Below, piece by piece: positions 54,323 to 63,224 of a stretch of 64,000 nucleotides of DNA. Under the pieces are notes generated by a model, which saw nothing but the letters and a program-made list of their open reading frames with translations, was not told where the DNA came from and ran no database searches. How positions within the stretch are numbered: position 1 is the first letter of the stretch; each line of letters begins with the position of its first letter. A program made the position numbers and the translations under genes. Origin of the DNA: Leptospira bouyouniensis (GTDB taxonomy: Bacteria; Spirochaetota; Leptospiria; Leptospirales; Leptospiraceae); the NCBI RefSeq assembly GCF_004769525.1, contig NZ_RQFT01000011.1:479078-543077 (forward strand). The letters are read 5' to 3'.

Positions 54323-55526
54323 TTAATTGAGAAAGTGATTCATAGATCAATATATGTTGATCAGCACATCGATTCCAGGAAAAATTCTTTACACGATCGA
54401 AACCTTGCCTTATCAGTTTTTCTTTTAAATGTTTTTCACTCAATATTTCTTTTATTTTATTTTTTAAATCAATTGGATCTTTAGGGTCAAAATAAGAAGC
54501 TGCATCACCTGCAACCTCATAAAATACTTCGATATTGCTACACAAAACGGGACAGCCGACCGACATGGATTCAAGTAAAGGAATACCAAACCCTTCATAT
54601 AGAGATGGATAAATAAATAAACTAGCATTTCTGTAAAAAGAAGCCAATTGGGCATCTGAAATAATCGAATTCCAATAAACAGAATCTCCTAATCCAAGAT
54701 TCTCAATAGATTTTTGTTCCGATAATGAGAAGCCTCCTCCTCCCACACATAACAAATAGATTTGTTCTTCCTCTCTTAAAATTGAAAAAGCGTTTAGGAG
54801 AACAGAAAAATTCTTGTAGTCCGATCGATTTCCTACAAACAATAAATATTCATTGAAAGGTAAATTATTTGAAATCACCATTTCCGAACTTAAATCACCT
54901 GCCAAATATATAACCGATACCTTTTCTTTTGATACCGAAGGATACAAACGCAAAAGATCGTTTTTAGTAGTATGAGATATACAGATAATATGATCCGCAA
55001 TCTCACATAATTTTTGTCTATTCTTTAGAATAAAATTAGAATCACCATAATATTCAGGAAACAATTCATGTACACAATCGTATACGGTAATTATCATTTT
55101 CGTTCTGCTATTTTCTAAGGCATCTAAGTAATATGATTGAAAATATGTAGGATGAAAAATTGTAAAATCATTCGACAGCAGTTCATTACAAACAACTCCT
55201 TCTATTTTTTTGATCTGCTTTCTTAGACTAAATTTAAAAATACCTCTTTCTCGTTTTATTAAAAATTCAGGAAGTGAAAAACCAAAATATAAATAAATTC
55301 TTTCGATTATTTTATAAACCCTATAAAGAGAAATGCAACCTGGTAGATTGATTTGTTCATTTGTAACTCGATCTATCAAAATTCCTCTCGAATATGAATC
55401 AACCTTAACGGATGTCTCGACATTGATATTACGTTCTCTTAAACGACGTAAGATCTCTAAGAAAATTTTGGAAATGCCACCAAACCTGTTTTGAAAAAAA
55501 ATCTGATGATCAATGATTATGTTCAT
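54312..55526 (-). CDS. GT4 family glycosyltransferase
   Basis: A 404-residue GT-B fold enzyme. The N-terminal half begins IIIDHQIFFQNRFGGISKIF with the Gly-rich acceptor loop; the C-terminal half has LLFVGNRSDYKNFSVLLNAF and the donor-site signature YPSLYEGFGIPLLESMSVGC with its E-x7-E pattern. It is a paralogue of the gene at 62030. It overlaps both neighbours (11 and 17 bases), so this part of the cluster is tightly packed and co-translated. Donor sugar unknown. Confidence 0.93.
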   Translation of the reverse strand: MNIIIDHQIFFQNRFGGISKIFLEILRRLRERNINVETSVKVDSYSRGILIDRVTNEQINLPGCISLYRVYKIIERIYLYFGFSLPEFLIKRERGIFKFSLRKQIKKIEGVVCNELLSNDFTIFHPTYFQSYYLDALENSRTKMIITVYDCVHELFPEYYGDSNFILKNRQKLCEIADHIICISHTTKNDLLRLYPSVSKEKVSVIYLAGDLSSEMVISNNLPFNEYLLFVGNRSDYKNFSVLLNAFSILREEEQIYLLCVGGGGFSLSEQKSIENLGLGDSVYWNSIISDAQLASFYRNASLFIYPSLYEGFGIPLLESMSVGCPVLCSNIEVFYEVAGDAASYFDPKDPIDLKNKIKEILSEKHLKEKLIRQGFDRVKNFSWNRCADQHILIYESLSQLNAN

Positions 55527-56814
55527 ATATACTTAGATATGCTTCTATTGATAACAACTTGGTCTTCTCCCAATTATATAGCTTAGATCTCTCAAAAGCA
55601 CGAGTTGCCATGATTATCCTTAACTTTCCATTACGCAGATATATTTCCATTTTTCGTGTTATTTCACTTACATCATTTGGATCTGCGTATATTCCTGAAT
55701 CTCCCACTACTTCTGGCAAAGAGGAAGTATTGGAAACCAAAACTGGAACACCACATTGCATCGCCTCGAGTGGTGGTAAACCAAAACCTTCATAAAATGA
55801 CATATAAACAAAAAACATTGCACCCGAATAAATTGGTGAAAACAATTCATCTGGTACAAAACCAATAAAAACGATTCGATTTCGTTGCTCTAAAGTAAAA
55901 TTTCCAAGTAATTTTTCTCTTTCAGTTCCCCAACCTTTCCCACCAATTAATGCCAGTTTTAGCTCAGGATAATCTGTTAAACATTCCATTGCTAGAAAAG
56001 CATTGATTGTATTTTTAAGATTTTTCCTAGGTTCTAAAGTACCAACACTAAGTATATACTCACCTTGTATCAACCCGAAGTTTTCCAATACTTTGTTTAT
56101 TTTTTTATCTGAAATTTCTTTATAAAAAAGATTGGAGGCTGCAAGAGGAGTTACGTAGATTTGTTTCTTTGAAATAGAATTAGTACAAAGAAGTATATCC
56201 TTCTTGCTATATTCCGAAATCGTAATCACCGAATCGATTTTATTTAGATCTCGAATGAGTTTCCATACAACTTCGTCTTGGTTACCTTCAAAATATTGTG
56301 GATACAATAATGAAATTACATCGTAAATTGTTACAATTTTACCAATATCCGAATTTAAAATATACTTCGTAATCGGTAAAAATGTACTGTGAAATATAAA
56401 TTCTTTGGTTAATGCAGCGTTAGGGATGGGGCGAAGGTATTCATTTAATCCTAATAAAGAAAGCCAAGGATCTACTAAAGTTGTGAAGATTGACTTTAAT
56501 AATTCAGAAAAGAAGGGATATTTTTTCCAGTCTAATCGATTTAAAATCCATTGGTAGTATTTAAAGACTAAATCTTTTTTTGATGAATAATTTTTAGGGA
56601 TAAATAAAAATTGATCATTTAAGCGAATGCCTTGTTTCTCTAAATAAACCCGTAGATCACAAATATTGCCATGTATCGAACTTAGATACAATTCTATAGA
56701 AGTATCTTTCAGTAATTGAAAAAGTACATTCTCAATTACGCGAAAGATCCCTGTTTTTGCCTTATTACTTTTTACAGACCAAGCAAGGACCGATATATCA
56801 TAAATTACTTTCAA
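55510..56814 (-). CDS. GT4 family glycosyltransferase
   Basis: A 434-residue GT-B enzyme with N-terminal IYDISVLAWSVKSNKAKTGI (RVIENV follows), YILSVGTLEPRKNLKNTINA at the inter-domain region, and MSFYEGFGLPPLEAMQCGVP as the donor-binding signature. It resembles mannosyl- or rhamnosyltransferases of the WbpY/MtfB kind, but the sugar cannot be assigned. Its start overlaps the small downstream ORF's stop by 17 bases and its stop overlaps the next GT4. Confidence 0.92.
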   Translation of the reverse strand: MKVIYDISVLAWSVKSNKAKTGIFRVIENVLFQLLKDTSIELYLSSIHGNICDLRVYLEKQGIRLNDQFLFIPKNYSSKKDLVFKYYQWILNRLDWKKYPFFSELLKSIFTTLVDPWLSLLGLNEYLRPIPNAALTKEFIFHSTFLPITKYILNSDIGKIVTIYDVISLLYPQYFEGNQDEVVWKLIRDLNKIDSVITISEYSKKDILLCTNSISKKQIYVTPLAASNLFYKEISDKKINKVLENFGLIQGEYILSVGTLEPRKNLKNTINAFLAMECLTDYPELKLALIGGKGWGTEREKLLGNFTLEQRNRIVFIGFVPDELFSPIYSGAMFFVYMSFYEGFGLPPLEAMQCGVPVLVSNTSSLPEVVGDSGIYADPNDVSEITRKMEIYLRNGKLRIIMATRAFERSKLYNWEKTKLLSIEAYLSIYEHNH

Positions 56815-57025
56815 ATTGTTTAAACTCTTTTTCGGAACTCTGAATATCGGAATTCGACTTTAAGTATGGAAAAGAAGTTAGCTGATCAAATAAAAAATAC
56901 TTTTGCGTATGTTGATTAAAACATATGGCACGTAAAATTTGGCTTCCACTTAATTCAAAAATCTGAATCAAACTTTGACCGTATGGCAGATGTACTAACT
57001 TTTTTATATATTCTTTGTTAATCAT
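56798..57025 (-). CDS. Small unrecognised ORF or gene remnant between glycosyltransferases
   Basis: A 75-codon frame starting 4 bases after the GT2 stop and overlapping the next GT4 start by 17 bases. The sequence (LPYGQSLIQIFELSGSQILR, then AICFNQHTQKYFLFDQL) has no motif I know, no membrane segment and no clear Shine-Dalgarno. Its fit in the tight overlapping operon favours a real small gene; a leftover fragment of a larger gene is the alternative. Confidence 0.45.
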   Translation of the reverse strand: MINKEYIKKLVHLPYGQSLIQIFELSGSQILRAICFNQHTQKYFLFDQLTSFPYLKSNSDIQSSEKEFKQFESNL

Positions 57026-57029
57026 ATAA

Positions 57030-57944
57030 TTAGCGTGAAAAGTATTTCAAATAAAAAAAATAGAATCTGAAAAGTAAACTTAGTAACAAAGAATGTTTTA
57101 TATTTGGAAATTGACTTTTTATGAAATAAAAACTATAGTGAAACAACCAATGATCTGACGTTTTACCTACAACTTTCTTCTGCATTTGAACGATCTCACG
57201 ATGAACATTCAAATTCTGACTTGTTTTTGTATTTTCATGAATTCTTGTACAAGCAAGAATTTCTGGTAAAAAAATAAAAGTAGATTCCTTAGAAATTCTT
57301 AACCAGTATTCATAATCCATACAATATCCGAGTGATTCATTTAAAAAACCAATTTTTGAAAGTACTTCTGATTTTAGAAATACTGTTGGCTGGCAAATGA
57401 TACAGTATTCTATCAACCGCTCCTTCGAAAACGATTCAATAGGATAAAATTCAAGGAACTTATCTTCTTTATCAATATGTAATCCAACTCCATAGAGACC
57501 ATAATTGCCAGGTTCCTTTAATGCATCAGATGCTTTCTGTATTGCCGAAGGCATATAGATATCATCAGAATTTAACCATGCAATAATGGATCCTTTTGCT
57601 AACTTCCAACCCTTATTGATTGCATGAGTTTGGCCATTATCTTTTTCAGAATACCAACGGTAACTTATACCCAAGCATTTTGTAGCATACGAAGTATTAC
57701 CACTCAGTTTTCGAAAAGATAGATCTAGGTAATTTCCAATGATCTCTGCATTCTCAAACAGATCTGAATAAAACTTAATTCGATTGACTGAATTATCTTT
57801 TGATCCTCCATCCATCACGATAAAATCGAGATAAAACGAACCTTCTTGAGAAAGAATCGAATTAAGAGTTCGATCGATAAACTCACCTTGATTATAGGAA
57901 GGTGTTACTATGGTAATAATTTGGTTTTCTGAGATTTGGATCAT
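57030..57944 (-). CDS. GT2 family glycosyltransferase
   Basis: A 304-residue GT2 enzyme: IITIVTPSYNQGEFIDRTLN, VMDGGSKDNSVNRI, WYSEKDNGQTHAINKGWKLA and GSIIAWLNSDDIYMPSAIQK with the metal-binding region. The subgroup (SYNQ...EKDNGQ..AINKG) is common in O-antigen and capsule loci. A hydrophobic stretch near the C-terminus may only be membrane-associated. It lies 9 bases after the GT-C gene. Confidence 0.92.
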   Translation of the reverse strand: MIQISENQIITIVTPSYNQGEFIDRTLNSILSQEGSFYLDFIVMDGGSKDNSVNRIKFYSDLFENAEIIGNYLDLSFRKLSGNTSYATKCLGISYRWYSEKDNGQTHAINKGWKLAKGSIIAWLNSDDIYMPSAIQKASDALKEPGNYGLYGVGLHIDKEDKFLEFYPIESFSKERLIEYCIICQPTVFLKSEVLSKIGFLNESLGYCMDYEYWLRISKESTFIFLPEILACTRIHENTKTSQNLNVHREIVQMQKKVVGKTSDHWLFHYSFYFIKSQFPNIKHSLLLSLLFRFYFFYLKYFSR

Positions 57945-57953
57945 GGAAGGATA

Positions 57954-59183
57954 TTAATCAAACGGATAAAACTGAGGCTTTTTCCAGTCCCAAATTCGCT
58001 CAGGAAATATGTTTACATCTCCACCTCTGATATTCCACAATTGTGTTTTTTTAGAAAAAGCAGCCGATATATGAATTGTAATAGATAGCATGGCAAGAAA
58101 CAAAAAAACCAGAGAAAATAATTGGCTATCTTGGAAATGTTTCCAAACGATAGCTAAAATCAAACCAAAAAAAGGAATGATATCTGTAAAAAATCTGGGT
58201 CCAACAGAATGACCACCCCACCAATGTGGAAACATTGAAATAGCAAGTAAATGCATAATCACCACGGTCAGACAGAGTAACAATATTGGTTTGTCAGGTC
58301 CCGAAATAAAAATAGTTAAAAAAATAACAAACAAAACAGGTGACCAAATTAAAATACCTCTATTAGGACTCAATAGGTTTCCGAATATTGCAATTCGAAA
58401 CAGTTCCCAATCAAAGCTTAATCTATTCGAACGATAATATGGATGAATGAAATCATCAAAAAGGAAGAAGTTTAATATAAAGAATAAAACCAACATAATT
58501 AAAATAGTAATTATATACATCATTCTATTTGCTCGATAATTACGAATTAAATAATATGAAATGAAAACTAATGGAATTATGTTCGTCGGTCTAACCACAT
58601 AAGAAAAAACCAAGATAATACCAATTAAATTCAACGAAAATCGGGTCTGCTTTTTCGAATTCAGTATTAACAATACTATTGAAAGTAGTAAAACACTTCC
58701 AGGATGTTGCCAAAGTGCCCTGCTTCCGGAAGTCAACAATGGTGTACCAAGTGCTATCACGAATATCAAGAAAGCAGCCCTTTTTTTTAACAAATAAAAA
58801 GTAAATAATCTATACAAAAAGAGAAGAGAGATCAGCACTATTATAGTGGCAGATAACTTTTCAAGTTGAGCATTATGATTAAACCAAATTGATTCACTTA
58901 TAAAAAAATTTAAAAAGAAAATTATAGGCGAAATTAGTATACTTATTCCATATGGAAAAAAATTATAATAATGATTTTCAATAAAAATAGAAGCATATGA
59001 TTCCCGTAGACCATAACCTATATACTCATCTAAGTCAAAATTTCCTTCATTTATTAAACTTAAACTTGTTGGAATCGCCCAATAGGAATCCAAGGTTACC
59101 ATAGGTCGAGAAACTAGATAAACAGCAGCAATCAAACTGAAAATGACTAAGAAGTAAGAATGACGATAAAAATTACGAGCCAT
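57954..59183 (-). CDS. Multi-span membrane protein, GT-C-like
   Basis: A 409-residue protein with about ten hydrophobic segments. The first loop has MVTLDSYWAIPTSLSLINEG and NFDLDEYIGYGL; later GTPLLTSGSRALWQHPGSVL and PHWWGGHSVGPRFFTDIIPF are motifs shared by many GT39-like/uncharacterised bacterial membrane proteins. It lacks the large periplasmic C-terminal domain of the other GT-C proteins in this cluster. Specific function unknown. A 107-base gap precedes it with nothing notable. Confidence 0.68.
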   Translation of the reverse strand: MARNFYRHSYFLVIFSLIAAVYLVSRPMVTLDSYWAIPTSLSLINEGNFDLDEYIGYGLRESYASIFIENHYYNFFPYGISILISPIIFFLNFFISESIWFNHNAQLEKLSATIIVLISLLFLYRLFTFYLLKKRAAFLIFVIALGTPLLTSGSRALWQHPGSVLLLSIVLLILNSKKQTRFSLNLIGIILVFSYVVRPTNIIPLVFISYYLIRNYRANRMMYIITILIMLVLFFILNFFLFDDFIHPYYRSNRLSFDWELFRIAIFGNLLSPNRGILIWSPVLFVIFLTIFISGPDKPILLLCLTVVIMHLLAISMFPHWWGGHSVGPRFFTDIIPFFGLILAIVWKHFQDSQLFSLVFLFLAMLSITIHISAAFSKKTQLWNIRGGDVNIFPERIWDWKKPQFYPFD

Positions 59184-59290
59184 AAAAAAAGAAAAAGTTG
59201 CTAATCAGTTGAGCATATTGGATTATGCAAAATCGTAGATAAGAATATCTGATATTCAAATTTGAAATCCATATTAATAGAAAACGATTG

Positions 59291-60166
59291 TTATGACAAC
59301 TTAATTCTTTCTAACATTCGGTCATGATCAGTCAATGTGAGACTATTATACTTCCTGGCGAAAGTGTCGTAAAAAAAATCACTTCGCTGCACGTAAAATC
59401 GAATTAATTCTTTGTTAATTTTTTGTTTAGAAAAGATATGAAATGTTTCATCGACTGAGAAATAATGGTAACCATATATAGAGGCAATAACGTTAAAAGT
59501 TTCTTGATTATAGAATGTTATATGCTGGCCAGTTTCAAAAGAATAATACCACCAATTTTCATTGGGAACCTCATTTCCATATGATAAAGTCGTTGTTATA
59601 AAAAAATTCGGACTAAATTCTTTAAAAATTTTGTCTAACTCAAATTTTGGGTTTTCCAAATGTTCAAGAACTTCAAAACTTAATAATACCTCATAGTAAC
59701 CGCTATTCTTCTCAAATCCTTTAGCTAACAAATTTTCAGTATATAAATCATTCCAATAGGCATCAAAACCAGCATCTCGAAGCAATCTTACCAACAATCC
59801 ATAACCGCCTCCAAAATCTAAAATTTTAGATTTGAAAGGCTTAATAGATTTCGCTGCAAAAATCTTTAAGTATTTTTTAAATATCCTATATAAAAAAACT
59901 GGAAACAAATTTTTAAGATTAATTACTGAAAGCAAAACCAGGACTCTCTTAGCTAACATTATGTTTCTTTGGACTAAACCAGTATCCGTTATTGAAATAC
60001 TTTCTGAGTATGCAAAATCTAACCAATTTACAAAGTCCAATTGTAGCATTTTACAATAATTACATTGATACAGATTTGCGTTAAATTTTTTTAAATATAA
60101 TAAATCCGATTTCACCAAAGTAGCATCACTACCACAGAGCCTACATTTAATTTTTGCAATATTCAT
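59291..60166 (-). CDS. SAM-dependent methyltransferase with N-terminal zinc-binding motif
   Basis: A 291-residue protein. CRLCG (residues 9-13) and CNYCK (about 35-39) form a zinc-ribbon-like pair, as in sugar C-methyltransferases and related enzymes. The class I methyltransferase core has ILDFGGGYGLLVRLLRDAGF, LLSFEVLEHLENPKFELDKI and FFITTTLSYGNEVP. It probably methylates a nucleotide sugar or glycan unit in the cytoplasm. It is next to the FkbM-like gene (17 bases). Confidence 0.85.
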   Translation of the reverse strand: MNIAKIKCRLCGSDATLVKSDLLYLKKFNANLYQCNYCKMLQLDFVNWLDFAYSESISITDTGLVQRNIMLAKRVLVLLSVINLKNLFPVFLYRIFKKYLKIFAAKSIKPFKSKILDFGGGYGLLVRLLRDAGFDAYWNDLYTENLLAKGFEKNSGYYEVLLSFEVLEHLENPKFELDKIFKEFSPNFFITTTLSYGNEVPNENWWYYSFETGQHITFYNQETFNVIASIYGYHYFSVDETFHIFSKQKINKELIRFYVQRSDFFYDTFARKYNSLTLTDHDRMLERIKLS

Positions 60167-60183
60167 ATTTTTACCAAATTTTA

Positions 60184-61137
60184 TTATATATAGTCTATAT
60201 AATCTTTAATTTTTATGAGCTGATTTGATTCCAAATCTAAAAAGTTTAAATCTTTAATTTCTTCCAAACGTTCTAAGCGATTATCCAAAAACGTCAAATC
60301 TCCTATAGAATTCCTTGATTCACGCACCCAATTATACGAATATCCCTCTTCGAGAGTTAATACCTGAAAACGTCCTGCAAATTCATTTAGAACAAAAAAA
60401 GCATTATTATTGATCTCGTTGCAACCAATAAAAGAATACCCTCGAATTTTTAATAAATCGTAAAAAGCTTTTAATGATGCACCAAAATATAGCCCTGAAT
60501 AATGTTTATCATGCCGAATAAATTTTGGATCATATGGAACACTTAAACTCTTCTTTATTCCCAATAAGTTATTAAATTCAACAATTACAACAACTGGTCT
60601 AACCGATGTTATTTTTTTTAGAATCCAATAATCATTACCATCAATATCAACGCTCAATATACCTATATCTCCAGAAAATTTATTTTTCGCAAAAATTGTT
60701 TCAATATTATCAGCATCAATGAATGCATATTCAGCAATTAATTTCGTTTTCCAATACAATTCAGTTTTTTTGATTGAATTTATATACTCTTCACTTCCGT
60801 CAATTATTAAGCCTTTCCAATGATCTTTTAAGAGAAGAAAGCGAGTATTCGATTCGGTATAGTTTTCTACTCCAAATTCGATAAATATTCTTGGTATCTC
60901 CGGGATCTTATAAATTATAAATTGAATTATTCCATCCTCATCCCATTGAGAAAATACAGAAAATCCATTTTCAGATAAATTCAAAGAACTCTTCTGAATA
61001 TTTGCTTTTGATTGCAGTTTTCCCAAATCAATATGAATCTTCTCCAACCTTAAATTAATTTTCTTTTGTTCATCAATATAATCTAGAAACAGACGATTTA
61101 GTAACCGCTGCAATATTCTAATCAATAACTTTTTCAT
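60184..61137 (-). CDS. FkbM-like methyltransferase domain protein
   Basis: A 317-residue protein: an N-terminal helical or coiled-coil stretch (about 1-50), then FSVFSQWDEDGIIQFIIYKI, PRIFIEFGVENYTESNTRFL, WKGLIIDGSEEYINSI and GDIGILSVDIDGNDYWILKK, the order seen in FkbM-type SAM methyltransferases of polysaccharide loci. Catalysis is not certain because the motif I glycines are sparse (EFGVENYTES). The stop and start overlap with the neighbouring GT gene by 4 bases shows co-translation. Confidence 0.72.
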   Translation of the reverse strand: MKKLLIRILQRLLNRLFLDYIDEQKKINLRLEKIHIDLGKLQSKANIQKSSLNLSENGFSVFSQWDEDGIIQFIIYKIPEIPRIFIEFGVENYTESNTRFLLLKDHWKGLIIDGSEEYINSIKKTELYWKTKLIAEYAFIDADNIETIFAKNKFSGDIGILSVDIDGNDYWILKKITSVRPVVVIVEFNNLLGIKKSLSVPYDPKFIRHDKHYSGLYFGASLKAFYDLLKIRGYSFIGCNEINNNAFFVLNEFAGRFQVLTLEEGYSYNWVRESRNSIGDLTFLDNRLERLEEIKDLNFLDLESNQLIKIKDYIDYI

Positions 61138-62033
61138 ATAATTTTTTCCATCTTACTTAAAATATAATTCTTAATTCTTTCTAAAAAGGAAATTTTAACG
61201 AAAATTCGTCGTGTATAATATTCCAATAATGGATTTGGAATTAAATTCGGCGGATCAATCAAAGGGAAATCTAGCTCATTTGTTTCAATTTGATTCAATT
61301 TTGAATTCTCAACTTTGGTGTGAGTCGCATCAAAACCAAAGCCAATATTTTTCACAAGATTCTTACAAGGCATTATGTTAATACGATTTTTCTCCCAGTT
61401 GAAAAACCCCCATTGTAAATCCCAGGTATCCAATTTTCCCGAGTTAGCCAACTTAACATTCTCAATCCAAAAACATCTTTCTACTTTATTTGGAAATTTT
61501 GAGTTAACAATTTCTTCAATTCGCTCTTCACTTATTCCGCTGCTCTGGTATCCCAACCAAGCCCTTTTCCATGTCCCCCAACCCCATATATGTGTATAAA
61601 CTGTGCTGTAATATGAGTAGGGCAAATGTACTTTATTATAAAAGAAATTATTACCTGATATAATACCAATATTTTCATTTTTGTTGTATTTTATGAGCAT
61701 AAGTTCCATGAATCTATAAAAACTTTTATTGGGCAAACAATCATCTTCTAAAATAATACCCATGTCTTCATGTTCAAAAAACCAATCGATTGCTCTCGAA
61801 ACTGCAAGCCTACATCCTAAATTTTCTTTTCGAAATAGAGTAACTAATTTAAAATTAAAATTTCTTTTGCTCAATATTTCCTTGAATTCATTTATTGCAA
61901 TATTATCCATTTCATGTCGTGGACCATCTACAGCTATATACAAAACACTAGGTTCATAAGACATGATCGAATCTAACACGACAGATGTTAGATGTGGTCG
62001 ATTAAAAGCAATTAATAGTACAGGTAATTTCAT
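61134..62033 (-). CDS. GT-A fold glycosyltransferase (GNT-I-like/GT2)
   Basis: A 299-residue enzyme: KLPVLLIAFNRPHLTSVVLD, LYIAVDGPRHEMD, LFRKENLGCRLAVSRAIDWF and GIILEDDCLPNKSFYRFMEL, where EDD is the metal-binding motif, followed by WGWGTWKRAW, which is typical of this subgroup in O-antigen loci. The sugar is unknown. Its start overlaps the stop of the GT4 at 62030 by 4 bases and its stop overlaps the FkbM-like gene by 4. Confidence 0.9.
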   Translation of the reverse strand: MKLPVLLIAFNRPHLTSVVLDSIMSYEPSVLYIAVDGPRHEMDNIAINEFKEILSKRNFNFKLVTLFRKENLGCRLAVSRAIDWFFEHEDMGIILEDDCLPNKSFYRFMELMLIKYNKNENIGIISGNNFFYNKVHLPYSYYSTVYTHIWGWGTWKRAWLGYQSSGISEERIEEIVNSKFPNKVERCFWIENVKLANSGKLDTWDLQWGFFNWEKNRINIMPCKNLVKNIGFGFDATHTKVENSKLNQIETNELDFPLIDPPNLIPNPLLEYYTRRIFVKISFLERIKNYILSKMEKII

Positions 62034-63208
62034 ATTGAATTAATTAGATCTTTATAACATTTCAATGTTTGATCAATTGTACTTAACCAAGTGAATTTTT
62101 GACTCCGGGAAAATCCTTTTTTAATTAATTCTTGCCTGAGATTGTAATTTTTATATACTTCTCTAACAGATTCAAAAATTGATTCCGCTTCCATTGGATT
62201 AAAATAAAAGGCTGCATCGCCGGCTACTTCGAGAAAGGAAGACGTATTGCTACATACTACTGGACATCCATTCTGCATTGATTCTATGATCGGTATACCA
62301 AAGCCTTCATATATAGAAGGAAATACAAAAAGTCTACATGAACGATACAAAGATATTAATTCAGAATCATTATGAAAAGATTTAAAAAATATTTTATCTT
62401 CAATTTGACTTTCTTTTAGTAATTTAGTTTCAGAAGATGAAATATTTCCTCCGCCGGCAACTATAATATTAAGGTTTGGAAATTCTTTAAACAACGGTAT
62501 AATACTTTTAATAAATAACTGGAAATTTTTATAAATTGAACGATTTCCGACAAATAAAATTGAGTCTGAGAAATCTTCTCGTAAAATTTTTTCATTCTTT
62601 ATTTGATTTAGAGAAGAAGCTAAATGAATCACTTCAATTTTACTCTCTGGTAATTTATAATAATCCACCAGATCTCTTTTGGTATTTTCCGATATTGCTA
62701 TTACCTTATTTGCAGATTCTATACAGATTTTTTTCCTTTCCAAAAACCTATTCACGTTCGGAAAATAATCACTAAATTTTTCATGAATTAAATCATATAC
62801 GGTTATAACAATTGGTGTATTTGATTTAATTGCCCACTCTAAATAATAAGGATTATAATATGTTGGATGAAAAATATCTATTTCACCTGAAAGGAGTCTA
62901 TCCTTAACAAATTTCTCCATTTCCAAACTATGGTCTCGAACCAATTTGAACTTTTTGAACAGGTTGAATAATCGATTTTTTCCAAAAAAATATTTCTCGT
63001 TAAGGAAGTTATTTATCGAATAAAACGCTTCAATATTAAATGTCTCGTCATTTCTCAAATATTCGTTATTTGAATATAAAATTGAATGCTCAACATAAAA
63101 ATTGTTTCTTTGACTAATTTTTGTAATTAACTCATAATAATAGCGAGAAATACCACCATACACCTGCTCTAAAAAAGTTTGATGGTCATATAAAATTTTC
63201 AATTTCAA
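62030..63208 (-). CDS. GT4 family glycosyltransferase
   Basis: A 392-residue GT-B enzyme, paralogous to the gene at 54312: ILYDHQTFLEQVYGGISRYY, IFHPTYYNPYYLEW, VITVYDLIHEKFSDYF, ILFVGNRSIYKNFQLFIKSI and the donor signature FPSIYEGFGIPIIESMQNGC. It is the first glycosyltransferase after the flippase gene, 16 bases downstream. Donor sugar unknown. Confidence 0.93.
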   Translation of the reverse strand: MKLKILYDHQTFLEQVYGGISRYYYELITKISQRNNFYVEHSILYSNNEYLRNDETFNIEAFYSINNFLNEKYFFGKNRLFNLFKKFKLVRDHSLEMEKFVKDRLLSGEIDIFHPTYYNPYYLEWAIKSNTPIVITVYDLIHEKFSDYFPNVNRFLERKKICIESANKVIAISENTKRDLVDYYKLPESKIEVIHLASSLNQIKNEKILREDFSDSILFVGNRSIYKNFQLFIKSIIPLFKEFPNLNIIVAGGGNISSSETKLLKESQIEDKIFFKSFHNDSELISLYRSCRLFVFPSIYEGFGIPIIESMQNGCPVVCSNTSSFLEVAGDAAFYFNPMEAESIFESVREVYKNYNLRQELIKKGFSRSQKFTWLSTIDQTLKCYKDLINSI

Positions 63209-63224
63209 AAAACCTTTGAATTAA

